Shown here one piece after another: positions 9,996-19,091 of a stretch of 64,000 nt of DNA. The DNA comes from Streptomyces griseoluteus (lineage in GTDB: Bacteria; Actinomycetota; Actinomycetes; Streptomycetales; Streptomycetaceae): contig JOBE01000057.1 of assembly GCA_000717735.1 (NCBI GenBank), positions 13,004-77,003 on the forward strand, written 5' to 3'. The notes below the pieces were generated by a model. The model saw only the letters and a program-made list of their open reading frames with translations. It searched no databases and was not told the DNA's origin. Every line of letters starts with the position of its first letter. The stretch's first letter is position 1. The position numbers were made by a program, and so were the translations under genes.

Positions 9996-12900
9996 CGGCC
10001 ACGCCCGGCCGAGACAGAGTGGCCGGCAACACGTTCAACGGCCCTGCTTTCATCCAGATCGGCGACGGCAACCAGCAGAACAACTACTTCGTCGCGCCCT
10101 CCCAGCAGCTCCGTCAGCCGCCGCCAGTGCAGGAGGTCGCCGACTGGGTGGTTGACCGCCCTGAGGCCGACGAGGTCATCGCCACGGTGTGCTCGCAGGA
10201 GGGCGGCGCGGTGGGGATCACCACGGCCCTGGAAGGCGCGGGCGGATTCGGGAAAACGATGCTCGCCAAGAAGGTGTGCACGAGCCCCCAAGTGCGGCAG
10301 CACTTCGGGGAACGGGTGTACGCATTCACCATGGGCCGGGACGTGCGCCGCAAGGCCGACATCGCCAGGAAGGTCGGCGAGGCGATCCGCTTCATTACCG
10401 AGGACGCCACGCCGTTCGAAGACCCAGAACTGGCCGGAGCCCACCTTGGGCGGCTCTTGGACCAGCACGACGATCAGCGCTTTCTCCTGGTCATCGACGA
10501 TGTCTGGAGCAAGGAGCAGCTCGCTCCCTTCCTTATCGGCGGTAGGCGCTGCGTGCGTCTGGTGACGACCCGCCGCCCCGAGAGCCTCCCACCAGACACG
10601 CAGCGGATCCGCGTCGATGAAATGGCCACCGGCCAGGCGAGCGCAGTGCTCACCTGGGAGTTGCCCCCCTTGCCCGAAGCGACAGTCCAGGGGCTGCTGC
10701 GGGCCACCGGTCGCTGGCCCTTGCTGCTGCGCTTGACCAACCGCGTGATCGCCACACAACTGGACACGGGTGCTCCCCCTGCGGCAGCCGCTCAGGGTGT
10801 GCTGGAACTGTTGGAGAGACAAGGCCCAGCCGCAGTCGACGTCCTGGCACCGTCCGCAGGCCCGGACGACCTCGACCACAGCCGGAGACTGCTCGACGAC
10901 CCCGAACAACGCAAGCGCCTGGTGCGAGCAACGGTCGAAGCCGCGACCGAACTACTGCCCGGGGAGCACGAGAAGCGATTAGCCGAACTCGGCATCTTCG
11001 CCGAGGACGAGTCGGTCCCCATCCCCCTTGCGGCCAAGCTGTGGCATGCCACCGGCGGGCTCGACGAGATGCAGGCACGACAGCTATGCAAGACGCTTCA
11101 CGATCTGTCCCTGCTTACCATGAACAGGGTGGACGGGGGCCGGCTGACCCTGCACGACGTCATCCGCGATTTCCTGCGCCACGACCTTGGCCCTCGTCGC
11201 GTCGCCGAGCTCAACTCCACGCTGGTGGATGCAGTCGCAGCCACCTTGTCCCCGCCCACGACCCTCACCCCTTCAGGTCCCCGATCACGCGCTGCGTGGT
11301 GGGAACTGACGGACCAGTACCTGCTCGACCACGCCGTGGCGCACATGCTGGCCGCCAGGCGTACTGATGAGGCCGAGGCGATCGCCTTCGACTTGCGCTG
11401 GGTCGAGGCCCGGCTCTACCAACGCGGCCCCACGGCCCCCTGGAGCGACCTTGCCCGGATCCCTACTCGCGGAGCCCGAACCCGGGCACAAGATCTCGCT
11501 CGTGCCATGCATTTGCTCGCCGACGTCCAGCCCACCCACGCCGTGAGCGCGATCCTCCGCAGCCGCTTGGAACCTCTCACTGCGTGGCACGATCAGGTCC
11601 GCGCCCTGGAGCGCCACCCTGGCCCGCCGGCCCTGATCAATGCCTGGCCCCCACCGGACCTTCCCGATCCTCTGCTCCTGCGCACGCTCACCGGCCATCT
11701 TGAGGTGACAGCGATAGCGATCGCCCCCGACGGCACGCGGCTCGCCACCGGCGACGGCTACGACGGCAGCGTACACATCTGGGACATGGCCACCGGGCGG
11801 AACGTCACCACCTTCGCCGGCCGCACCGACCGTGTGAGCGCGAGCGCCCCCGAAGGAACCTGGACGAAAGACCACGTGACTACAGTGGCGATTTCCCCTG
11901 ACGGAACCTGGCTGGCCGCAGCGCATGCCAACGGCACGGTCTGCATCTGGGACATGGCCACCACCCAGAACACCACCATCCTCAGCAGCCCCCTCAAACC
12001 GGCGAACACGATGGCGATTTCCCCTGACGGAACCTGGCTGGCCGCGGGGTACGGCGACGGCACGGTCCGTATCTGGGACACGGCCACCTGGCGGAACACC
12101 ACCATCCTCACCTGCCACGACAGTCCCGTTCTCGCCGTAGCGATCGCTCCCGACGGAACGTGGCTCGCCACCGCCAACAGGGACGGCTTCGTGAGGATCT
12201 GGGACACGACCACCGGCGAGAACACCACCACCCTCGGCCGCAGCCCCGTGTGGGTGAGCGGGGTGATGATCTCACCTGACGGAACCTGGCTCGCCACCAC
12301 TGGTGGAGGCAGCACGGTGCACATCTGGGAGGTGGCCACCGGACAGGTCACCGCCACCCTCGCGGACGAGAGGGGCCGCGTGATCGCGGTGGCGATCTCA
12401 CCCGACGGAACCTCACTCGTCACCGCCACCAGCAACAACAAGCGCGACGGAACCGTGCGGATCTGGGACCGAGCCACCGGCGAGAACACCGCTACCCTCG
12501 GCGGCCCGGGATGGGTGCACACCCTGGCCATGTCACCCGACGGCGCCTGGCTCGCCATCGGGCACGGCAAGGCGGTGTCGATCTGGGACACGACCACCGG
12601 CCGGAGCGCCGCCGCCCTCAACGACCGTAGAGGCTGGGTGAATTCAGTCGCATTCTCGCCCGACGGAACTTGGCTCGCCACCGGCCATATCGACGACGAC
12701 AACGTCGTAGCCCTCTGGGACCGGGTCACTGGCGATAGGATCAAGATCCTCACGGGCCACACCGGTCGTGTACAGGCATTGGCGATCGCCCCTGACGGAT
12801 CATGGCTCGTCACGGTTGGCGGGGACCGCGCGGTCCGCATCTGGGACACGGGTTCCGGCCGGACCGTCGCCACCCTCACCGGCGATCTCAGCATGGACTC

Positions 12901-13561
12901 GGTGGCGATCGCCCCCGACGGAACCTGGTTCGCCGTCGGCAGCTCCCGATTCGCAGCGGCGCACGTGCGGATCTACGATCGGGCCACCCGGCGGAACACC
13001 ATCACCCTCGCGAGTCGAAACACCGTGTTGCATGCGTTGGAGATCGCCTCCGACGGCACCTGGCTCGCCACCGGCGGCAACGGTGATGACGCGGTGCGCA
13101 TATGGGACACGGCCACCGGACAGAACACCATCAGTCTCACCGGCCACGACCCGCGTTACGTGCAGGCGCTGGCGATCGCCCCCGACGGAACCTGGGTCGC
13201 GACTGTAGGGGGGGAAGACGACAAGGTGCGGATCTGGGACCGAAATACCGGAAAGGTCGTCACCACCCTGGCCGGCCACACGGAACCAGTGCTGGCGGTG
13301 GCGATCGCCCCCGATGGCCTATGGCTCGCCACCGGCGGCTGGGACCGCACGGTGCGGATCTGGAATGCGACGACGGGACATCCCGTGACCATGATGCGCT
13401 TCGAGGAGCCGGTCTACGCCTGTACCTGGGCACCGGACGGTCACAGCCTTGCGGTGGGCAGTGTCGGTGGGCTGTACCTGTATGAATTCCGATCTGAATC
13501 CGATGTGAGGTGTACGCCTGTCCCCGCCCCGCCGACCTCGCGATCACCGTCACCCAAGTAG
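9992..13561 (+). CDS. NB-ARC STAND NTPase with 14 C-terminal WD40 repeats
   Basis: The protein has 1189 residues. The GNTFNGP motif lies at about residues 12-30, the P-loop EGAGGFGKTM at 81-90, Walker B FLLVIDDVW at about 164-172 and the sensor RLVTTRR at about 189-195. Winged-helix and superhelical linker sequence follows to about residue 565. Fourteen WD40 blades, each marked by a PDG (once SDG) turn and an IWD-type end, suffice for two seven-bladed propellers. By family knowledge NB-ARC proteins oligomerise when the repeat sensor detects a trigger. The N-terminal motif would then template the partner protein encoded just upstream (inference). The start overlaps the upstream stop (ATGA). 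The gene is intact and is the main cargo of the element. Confidence 0.9.
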   Translation: MTATPGRDRVAGNTFNGPAFIQIGDGNQQNNYFVAPSQQLRQPPPVQEVADWVVDRPEADEVIATVCSQEGGAVGITTALEGAGGFGKTMLAKKVCTSPQVRQHFGERVYAFTMGRDVRRKADIARKVGEAIRFITEDATPFEDPELAGAHLGRLLDQHDDQRFLLVIDDVWSKEQLAPFLIGGRRCVRLVTTRRPESLPPDTQRIRVDEMATGQASAVLTWELPPLPEATVQGLLRATGRWPLLLRLTNRVIATQLDTGAPPAAAAQGVLELLERQGPAAVDVLAPSAGPDDLDHSRRLLDDPEQRKRLVRATVEAATELLPGEHEKRLAELGIFAEDESVPIPLAAKLWHATGGLDEMQARQLCKTLHDLSLLTMNRVDGGRLTLHDVIRDFLRHDLGPRRVAELNSTLVDAVAATLSPPTTLTPSGPRSRAAWWELTDQYLLDHAVAHMLAARRTDEAEAIAFDLRWVEARLYQRGPTAPWSDLARIPTRGARTRAQDLARAMHLLADVQPTHAVSAILRSRLEPLTAWHDQVRALERHPGPPALINAWPPPDLPDPLLLRTLTGHLEVTAIAIAPDGTRLATGDGYDGSVHIWDMATGRNVTTFAGRTDRVSASAPEGTWTKDHVTTVAISPDGTWLAAAHANGTVCIWDMATTQNTTILSSPLKPANTMAISPDGTWLAAGYGDGTVRIWDTATWRNTTILTCHDSPVLAVAIAPDGTWLATANRDGFVRIWDTTTGENTTTLGRSPVWVSGVMISPDGTWLATTGGGSTVHIWEVATGQVTATLADERGRVIAVAISPDGTSLVTATSNNKRDGTVRIWDRATGENTATLGGPGWVHTLAMSPDGAWLAIGHGKAVSIWDTTTGRSAAALNDRRGWVNSVAFSPDGTWLATGHIDDDNVVALWDRVTGDRIKILTGHTGRVQALAIAPDGSWLVTVGGDRAVRIWDTGSGRTVATLTGDLSMDSVAIAPDGTWFAVGSSRFAAAHVRIYDRATRRNTITLASRNTVLHALEIASDGTWLATGGNGDDAVRIWDTATGQNTISLTGHDPRYVQALAIAPDGTWVATVGGEDDKVRIWDRNTGKVVTTLAGHTEPVLAVAIAPDGLWLATGGWDRTVRIWNATTGHPVTMMRFEEPVYACTWAPDGHSLAVGSVGGLYLYEFRSESDVRCTPVPAPPTSRSPSPK

Positions 13562-13692
13562 TCCCGACCCGTCCGTCATCTCAACTGCCGCCGGACAGGA
13601 TGAGTAAGGACACGGTAGTGAGACGAACTCAAGAGGACACTGCGTTGAGACATCCAGCATGAAGCTGGTCACCGCTACTCCAGGGGACATCG
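13562..13692. other. Noncoding right end of the element
   Basis: 131 bp between the NLR stop and the right inverted repeat. It holds two GGACA-N6-TGAGAC motifs and no gene. Confidence 0.6.
13608..13651 (+). repeat. Two GGACA-N6-TGAGAC motifs near the right end
   Basis: Copies at 13608-13624 and 13635-13651 are direct repeats 27 bp apart in the noncoding right end. The first also shares GAC[G/A]AACTC-like flanking sequence with the left-end copy. Confidence 0.6.
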
Positions 13693-13708
13693 GAAGCGAG
13701 AACCTACA
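13693..13708 (-). repeat. Right terminal inverted repeat of the 4.55-kb element
   Basis: The segment ends in CCTACA and is followed by the second CGTCG copy (13709-13713). Read on the minus strand it starts TGTAGGTTC, as the left end does. Confidence 0.85.
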
Positions 13709-13713
13709 CGTCG

Positions 13714-14879
13714 ACTGGGAACGGGCCGCCGTACGCGCGCACACCGCGCTCGGCGAGCAGTGGACCACCGGACCGGACCGCGACCGGCTCCTCCTCGTCG
13801 GCTGCCTGCGCCAGGGCCTCACGCTCGCCCGAGACTTCCGCCTCGACCTCGGCTGGCTCACCGACGCCGCCTGGGCCTACGTCAGCGACTCCGTCTGGGA
13901 ACCGGTCGCCCCAGCCGAACGCGCCGACCACGCCCATGCGGACGGAGCCGGCACCGGGCTGCAGACCGCCGCCGACGCCCTGACCGAGCTCCTCAGCACG
14001 CTCGCCCGCCGCCAGCACGAGCACCGCTCCATCACCGCCGACCGGCTCACCGCCCTCACCACCGCCAGGCTGCTGCCCGACGAGCTGCAGCAGATGGCCG
14101 TCTACTACCTCGCCAAGGCCAACCGCGACCTCGGCCGCTCCGCCGACTCACGGCTCGGCATGCAGTACGTCGCCGACACCGACGGCCGCCTCGCCCCCGC
14201 CGCCCGCCGCGGCCTCGCACACCTCGCCCGCCTCGCAGGCGACTTCCCCACCGCCCACGCCGTGATCCCCACCCTCGGATGGGCCGGCCGGCACCACCGC
14301 GTCGACGGCGACATCTGGTGGCCCCACGGCGACATGCACCGCGCCGCCACCGCGTACGAAGCCGCCCGTGACGAAGCAGAGCGGCACGGCGTCGCCGGCG
14401 AACGAGCCACCTGTCAGGCGCAGCGCGCCTTCGCCCTCGCCTTCACCGACCCACAGATCGCCGACGACGAACTCGAACTCGCCGAACAGCTCCTGACCGG
14501 TCTCGACCTCCGCGCCACCGCCCTCACCGTGCGGATCGCCGCCCTCGTCCGCGACGCCGGGACCGACCGCGACATCCCCGGCCGCGCCGAGGCCATCCGC
14601 ACCGAAATCCGCACCACCGGGCTCGTCGCGCCGGAGGCGATGCTCGAACTCGGCCTCACCTTCCACCACGCCGTACGTGACGACAGAACAGAGTTCGAGG
14701 CCGCCGTCGAGCGACTGGAACACCTCACCGGCGACTACGCGTACTACGCCAACATCGCGGCCTTCATGGCCGACCGGCCAGCCCCCTCAACGCGCGCACG
14801 ATGGATCGAGAGCGAAGCCACAGTTCATCGACGGTGGCGGCACCTCGTCACCACACGCCGCACCGGCGATCACCAGTGA
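13714..14879 (+). pseudogene. 3' part of the interrupted NTPase gene
   Basis: The open frame encodes about 388 residues, starting DWERAAVRAHTALGEQW and running through alanine-rich helical (TPR-like) sequence to a stop at 14879. It joins in frame to 9156 when the element and one CGTCG are removed. An ATG at 13659 inside the element end keeps the frame open, so a truncated protein might still be made. No independent ribosome site was recognised. Confidence 0.75.
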
Positions 14880-15061
14880 CCGGGCCCGCACCATGCGCTT
14901 ACTGGGGCGGAGCGGCTGACCGGCAGGGCAGCGGCTTCAGACGCGGCCAGAGGCTCGCCGCGAGCTGCGCCCGGGCCCGTGGAGCCCAGCCGGGAGCGGC
15001 GGCGGATCCGTCTTCAGGCGTGCGGTTCCACGCCTCGCGGTACAGGCAAGCACCCCAGTCC

Positions 15062-15289
15062 CGGCTGGGACCACCCCACCCAGATTCTTCTGTTCCACCT
15101 CGGCACCGTCGACTCCACCGCCTCGACCTCCTGGCCCTCGACCCCGACATCGCCGAGCACCGCTGGGTCGCACTCGACGAGGCGATCCCTCTCCTCAAAT
15201 CCGCCCGCGCCGGCCAGCTCAACGCCGGACTCGCCGCGTTGGGCGAAGGCCGACCAGCACTCATCACGGCAACGATCCCCGAACTGTGA
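15062..15289 (+). pseudogene. Degenerate Nudix-hydrolase-like C-terminal fragment
   Basis: A short frame encodes ALDPDIAEHRWVALDEAIPL and ends at 15289; the W..LDEA pattern is common after the Nudix box. The preceding strand QILLFHLG is in another frame, so at least one frameshift is present, and no Nudix box itself was found. The assignment is tentative. Outside it, 14880-15484 contains no recognised gene. Confidence 0.3.
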
Positions 15290-15484
15290 AATCCCGCCCG
15301 TAGGACGGTCCTGCAGACGGCCCGCAGAATCGTGGCCTTGCTGCCTCCGGTGCCCGCGGAGATCAGGACGTGTGCAGGCAGAGGCGATCAGCAGCGGAGG
15401 ACCGTACGAGCTCCGGGTCCGTGTGGCCCTCCGACGACAATCCCGGTGCACCGTGGCCCCGCCGGATCGTACGATCGGGCCGCA

Positions 15485-15566
15485 ACCTTCGTCGTCCAGC
15501 GGCCGAGGACACCGGTCTCCGGTCCGCCCGGAATCGGAAACCCGGGTTCGAATCCCGGCGACGGCT
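15485..15566 (+). tRNA. tRNA-like relic (tRNA-Glu-like D and T arms)
   Basis: The sequence has a D stem GTCC/GGAC with an AGCGGCC loop typical of actinobacterial tRNA-Glu, and a perfect T arm (CCGGG-TTCGAAT-CCCGG). The acceptor stem pairs at only 5 of 7 positions. The anticodon arm is about 8-9 nt too long: a CCGGT/ATCGG stem encloses a 16-nt loop containing CCGG twice. It is therefore probably a decayed tRNA or attachment-site remnant rather than a working tRNA. Confidence 0.35.
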
Positions 15567-15570
15567 GCCA

Positions 15571-16123
15571 CGGGCGGCCCGTCGCAAGCACTGAAGCGCG
15601 TCGACCTCTACCATCTCCCGGGGCCGGGAGCCGGTCTGCCGGACCAGCCGCGGTCAGGAGGCGACGCGGCTATGGCCCCTGAGCACGCCACGGCCTCGCG
15701 GCAGCGCTCCGCACCGCCGCTGAGATGCTCGACCGGACCGACACAGACACCGCCGGCCCGGCAGACGAATCGGCTGGGTAGGAACAGCCCCTGGCCTTGG
15801 TGAGTACGGCCAGGCTTCACGGCCGACCAGAACGAGCCGTCAACCTGAGGAAGCCCGGCAGCTGACCGACCGCCCCTGGCGGCCGATCAGAACCTGCGCC
15901 CGGCTCAGCCCGGCCGTACGGTCGTCACGGACCCCACAGGACGGGTGCCTCCAGGCCGGTCCCGCGTCCCCGCACGTGCGCGGGACCGGCTTCCTTTCTC
16001 CGGCACATCCCGGCATCGATGACGCCCGGGACGATGAGGAGACCTCATCAGCACCCCGGCCTCCCCGATCATCCTGGGCTGGTATCGGAAAGCCGTTCTC
16101 GGCCCGCGAACATGGACAGCGGG
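15571..16123. other. Intergenic stretch without a recognised gene
   Basis: Apart from the hairpin at 15955-15990 I see no supported gene; the open frames here lack family resemblance. Confidence 0.5.
15955..15990 (+). terminator. Rho-independent-type terminator
   Basis: A perfect 12-bp GC-rich stem (GCCGGTCCCGCG and its complement) with a 12-nt loop is followed by TTCCTTTCT on the plus strand. The gene it serves is not evident. Confidence 0.6.
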
Positions 16124-16855
16124 TCAGGTGGCCGCGTCGAGGAGGTGGGCGCCGTTGTTGCGGACGTTGTTGACGGCCGTGGAGACTGGCCGGGCATCGA
16201 GGCGGCCGTCCGCGGGCTGGGTGAGCAGGGCGCGGAGGTCGTGGGTGTCGTGGTGGTGGGGGTCGAGCCAGGCGTCGTAGTGGTCGGGGGTGAGGGTGAG
16301 TGGCATGCGGGGGTGTACGCGGCCGGCCGCGTCGGTGGCCTCGGTGGTGATGATCGTGCAGGTCGTCAGCCAGGCGTCGGGGTCGTCGTCGCTGGTGATG
16401 TCGGGGTTGCGCCAGTACTCGAAGAGTCCCGCCATGGCCATCACCTGACCGTCGGCGGGGTGGATGAAGTACGGCTGCTTGCGGGTCTTGCCCGTCGCCT
16501 CGTCCTTCACCGGTTCCCATTCGTAGAAGCCGTCGGCCGGCAGCAGACAGCGGCGTCTGGCGAAGGCGCGTCGGTAGGCGGGCTTCTCGTGCACGGTCTC
16601 GACCCGGGCGTTGATCATCCGGGAGCCGATTTTCGGGTCCTTCGCCCACGACGGCACCAGGCCCCAGCGCAGCGCCCGCAGCTGACGCCGTACCTCGGCG
16701 CCGTCCCGGGCGGTGCGTTCCAGGACTGCGTAGACCTCGTCGGTCGGCGCGACGTTCCAGCTCGGCGCCAGCGTCTCGGCAGGGTTCCAGTCGGTGACCT
16801 GGAAAAGCCGGGTCAGGTCCTCGGGACCACGGGTCGAGGTGTAGCGGCCGCACAT
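16124..16855 (-). CDS. SOS response-associated peptidase (SRAP, YedK/HMCES family)
   Basis: The 243-residue protein is full length for the family. It starts Met-Cys2-Gly-Arg, so Cys2 becomes the N-terminal catalytic residue after Met removal. It has the NAR motif (MINARVET), the YEWEP glutamate and the LFEYWR region. By family knowledge SRAP proteins form a covalent thiazolidine link to abasic sites in single-stranded DNA and protect them from cleavage. It stands alone between relic regions. No LexA box was identified. Intact and well supported. Confidence 0.93.
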   Translation of the reverse strand: MCGRYTSTRGPEDLTRLFQVTDWNPAETLAPSWNVAPTDEVYAVLERTARDGAEVRRQLRALRWGLVPSWAKDPKIGSRMINARVETVHEKPAYRRAFARRRCLLPADGFYEWEPVKDEATGKTRKQPYFIHPADGQVMAMAGLFEYWRNPDITSDDDPDAWLTTCTIITTEATDAAGRVHPRMPLTLTPDHYDAWLDPHHHDTHDLRALLTQPADGRLDARPVSTAVNNVRNNGAHLLDAAT

Positions 16856-17001
16856 GAAGCCACTGTGCCACGGAACCCGTCGCCGTCACCTGCAAAGAGG
16901 GCGGGCCACTGAGGACGTCGGCGCCCGCGGCCCCCGGCCGGCTCCGGCAGGGTGTCGCCCTGGGCGGCCGGCACGCAAAGCTGGGGCGGCGGGACGGGTC
17001 G

Positions 17002-17892
17002 TCAGAGGCGGAACCCGCGATCGGGGTCTCGGGCGTAGTCCGTCCTGAACGGCTTGAACCACTCGTCGGCGGCGAGGCTCACCATGCCCATGGCCTGGTG
17101 GATGTCGCTGTCCGGGTCTTCCATGCCGTCGAGCTGGGCGTCGAAGAGCATCAGTACGTCGTGGTCCTCGAAGAGGTCGTTCGAACAGCCGTCCCAGTCG
17201 TAGTCGGCACCCCTTGAGGGCAGGTCGGCAACGAGTTCACGCACGGCGTTCGGGCGGTTGACCGTGATCGACCGGGCGCGGTCGATCATCAGGTGCAGAG
17301 CCATCTCCTCGCCCGTACACCGAGGCTCCACTCCGGCCCGGCCCTCGTCGCGCAAGCCGCCGGCGAGGTCGTCGAAGGTCCGGGCCATCTGCCTGCGCCA
17401 CTGCCCGTCGCGGCGCAGCGTGATCGGCGGTAGCCGGCCGAACACCCCGCCGGCGCCCCGTGGCAGGGGTTCGTCACCGAGTGCGGTCACCTCTTGCCAG
17501 GCCAGGGCGGACAGTTCCTCGCCCGCCAGGCGCAGCACGGCGGCGGTGCGGGGAGTCAGCACGCCCTCGTCGTCTGCGGCGTCTTCGGGCGCGGCGAGGC
17601 AGGTGTCGATGAGTTGGAGCTCGTCGTCGAAGGGTTCGGCGGCGAGGTCGGTGGCGGCCCGGGCGAGGTGGCGGGTATTCGTGTCGGCGTCCGGCGTCGC
17701 GTGGGGCAGGACGACGGCGTAGTAGTTGTCGGTCAGGCGGTCGATGACCTCGGCGACGACGGCGGTGACGACGGTCTGGTCGTCGAAGGGGGCCGCGATG
17801 TTCAGCTGGTCGAGGACCAGGAAGGTGCCGGGCTGTTCGACGGCCTCCTCCAGTTCGGGCGTGGGTAACGAGTTGTACCGGATGAAGGCCGA
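17002..17892 (-). pseudogene. Hypothetical protein, frameshifted near its start
   Basis: An open frame of 297 codons encodes an acidic protein containing FIRYNSLPTPELEEAVEQPG, LVLDQLNIAAPFDDQ and later EWFKPFRTDYARDPDRGF. Its frame meets a TGA immediately upstream (17893-17895) and has no start there. The adjacent frame has GTG-ATG at about 17900-17905 reading MMGVIGL, consistent with a single-base frameshift near 17880. I do not recognise the family. Downstream (17002 side) the gene is complete. Confidence 0.5.
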
Positions 17893-17899
17893 TCACGCC

Positions 17900-18119
17900 C
17901 ATCACCAGGGCCGGACCGTGGTTCTGGACACGATCCCGACGGATCCATCGCCCGCTGGGTATGGCTGGACAGGAACTGGTCGCCCCACCGCTACGCGGTC
18001 TACCTCTCCTTCATGCAGGCAGCCCGCCAGATGGCGGCAACGGACACCTGGCTGGCCGTCCGACGTCTCGCCCGACCTCCTCGGATACGCGCTCTTCAGC
18101 ACCGCATGGCAGTAGCCCC
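17900..18119 (+). pseudogene. C-terminal fragment resembling OGG-fold DNA glycosylases
   Basis: One frame reads ARWVWLDRNWSPHRYAVYLS and MQAARQMAATDTWLA; a second frame continues SPDLLGYALFSTAWQ and stops at about 18115. The pattern W-RYAVYL-F-...-LL-YALF resembles the end of actinobacterial 8-oxoguanine-glycosylase-fold proteins (weak). There is a frameshift near 18055 and no N-terminus. Confidence 0.3.
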
Positions 18120-18198
18120 CTACCTGCTGGACGGGCTACCTCTGGGAACGCCTGGTCACCCGCTCCAGGCGACGCGGGCAAGGACACACGCGGGCTAA

Positions 18199-19083
18199 GA
18201 GGTCCTAACAGAAGCTGCTGACGGTGTGACTGTCGGCTCAGATGCTCGTTGCTCCTTTCATGGGGAAGAGAAACTCTCGTCCGTGGATCGTTTCGGATGA
18301 ACTGTGGTCGTTGATCGAGCCGTTGTTGCCGGAACCGGGTCCGAAGCTGGTCGCGGGGCGGCCGCGGGTGCCTGACCGGCAGGCTCTGTGCGGGATCTTG
18401 TTCGTGCTCCACACGGGGACCCAGTGGGAGTACCTGCCCCAGGAGCTCGGCTTCGGATCCGGTATGACGTGCTGGCGGCGGCTGGCCGCCTGGAACGAGG
18501 CCGGCGTGTGGGACCGCCTTCACGTCGTCCTGCTGCAGAAACTGCGGGCGGCGAAGCAGCTCGACTGGTCGAGGGCGGTGATCGACTCCAGCCACGTCAG
18601 GGCCGCTCGGCGCGGCCCAAAAGCGGTCCCAGCCCGGTCGACCAAGTACGGCCGGGCAGCAAGCATCACGTCCTCGTCGACGGGCAGGGCATCCCGCTCG
18701 CGGTGTCTCTGACCGGCGGGAACCGCAACGACGTCACCCAGCTCCTGCCTCTGCTGGCGAAGGTCCCGTCCGTCGCCGGTCTGGTCGGCCGGCCGCGCCG
18801 TCGCCCCGACGTGCTGTTTGCCGACCGGGGTTACGACCACGACAAATACCGCCGCCTGGTCTGAGCTCAGGGCATCAAACCGATGATCGCCCGGCGCGGC
18901 GTTCCGCACGGCTCCGGCCTTGGTGTCTACCGGTGGGTCGTCGAGCGGACCATCGCCTGGCTGCACGGCTTCCGACGCTTACGCGTCCGATGGGAACGAC
19001 GCGACGACATCCACGAAGCCTTCCTTGGCCTCGCGACCTGCCTCATCACCCACCGACACGTCCAACGCCTTTGTTAGGACCTC
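18199..19083 (+). mobile_element. IS5-family element (IS427-like group) with TAA duplication
   Basis: The 885-bp element has 12-bp perfect terminal repeats (GAGGTCCTAACA) and is flanked by the 3-bp duplication TAA (18196-18198 and 19084-19086), as expected of IS427-group insertions. It carries one transposase, now defective. Confidence 0.85.
18242..19077 (+). pseudogene. IS5-family transposase, frameshifted and with an internal stop
   Basis: The N-terminal frame (WSLIEPLLPEPGPKLVAGRP ... VIDSSHVRAARRGPK) switches frame at an A-run near 18620 to VDQVRPGSKHHVLVDGQG and LAVSLTGGNRNDV. This group may use programmed frameshifting. A TGA at about 18862 then replaces an expected sense codon before [12 protein letters not shown], so the DDE domain is broken. 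The terminal motif [17 protein letters not shown] is present. The gene is probably inactive. Confidence 0.75.
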
Positions 19084-19091
19084 TAAAAGGG

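Larger units (their letters stand above)
9157..13708 (+). mobile_element. Non-autonomous TGT...ACA element carrying an NLR-type gene pair
   Basis: The 4,552-bp segment is bounded by 16-bp imperfect inverted repeats matching at 14 of 16 positions and is flanked by a 5-bp direct duplication, CGTCG, at 9152-9156 and 13709-13713. TGT/ACA termini with 5-bp duplications are characteristic of Tn7, Tn402 and Mu-type DDE transposition. No transposase, resolvase or integrase lies inside; the only genes are the small protein (9549-9995) and the NB-ARC/WD40 protein (9992-13561). Removal restores an open host frame, which strongly supports the boundaries. A transposase supplied in trans is inferred. Confidence 0.85.

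Noticed and set aside
11690..13440. Regular DNA repeats of about 130 bp
   Set aside because: They are the coding repeats of the WD40 blades, not a CRISPR array or satellite.
18600..18660. Sequencing-independent proof of programmed frameshifting in the IS427-group transposase
   Set aside because: The A-run could allow it, but the later in-frame TGA already inactivates the gene, so programmed frameshifting cannot be inferred here.
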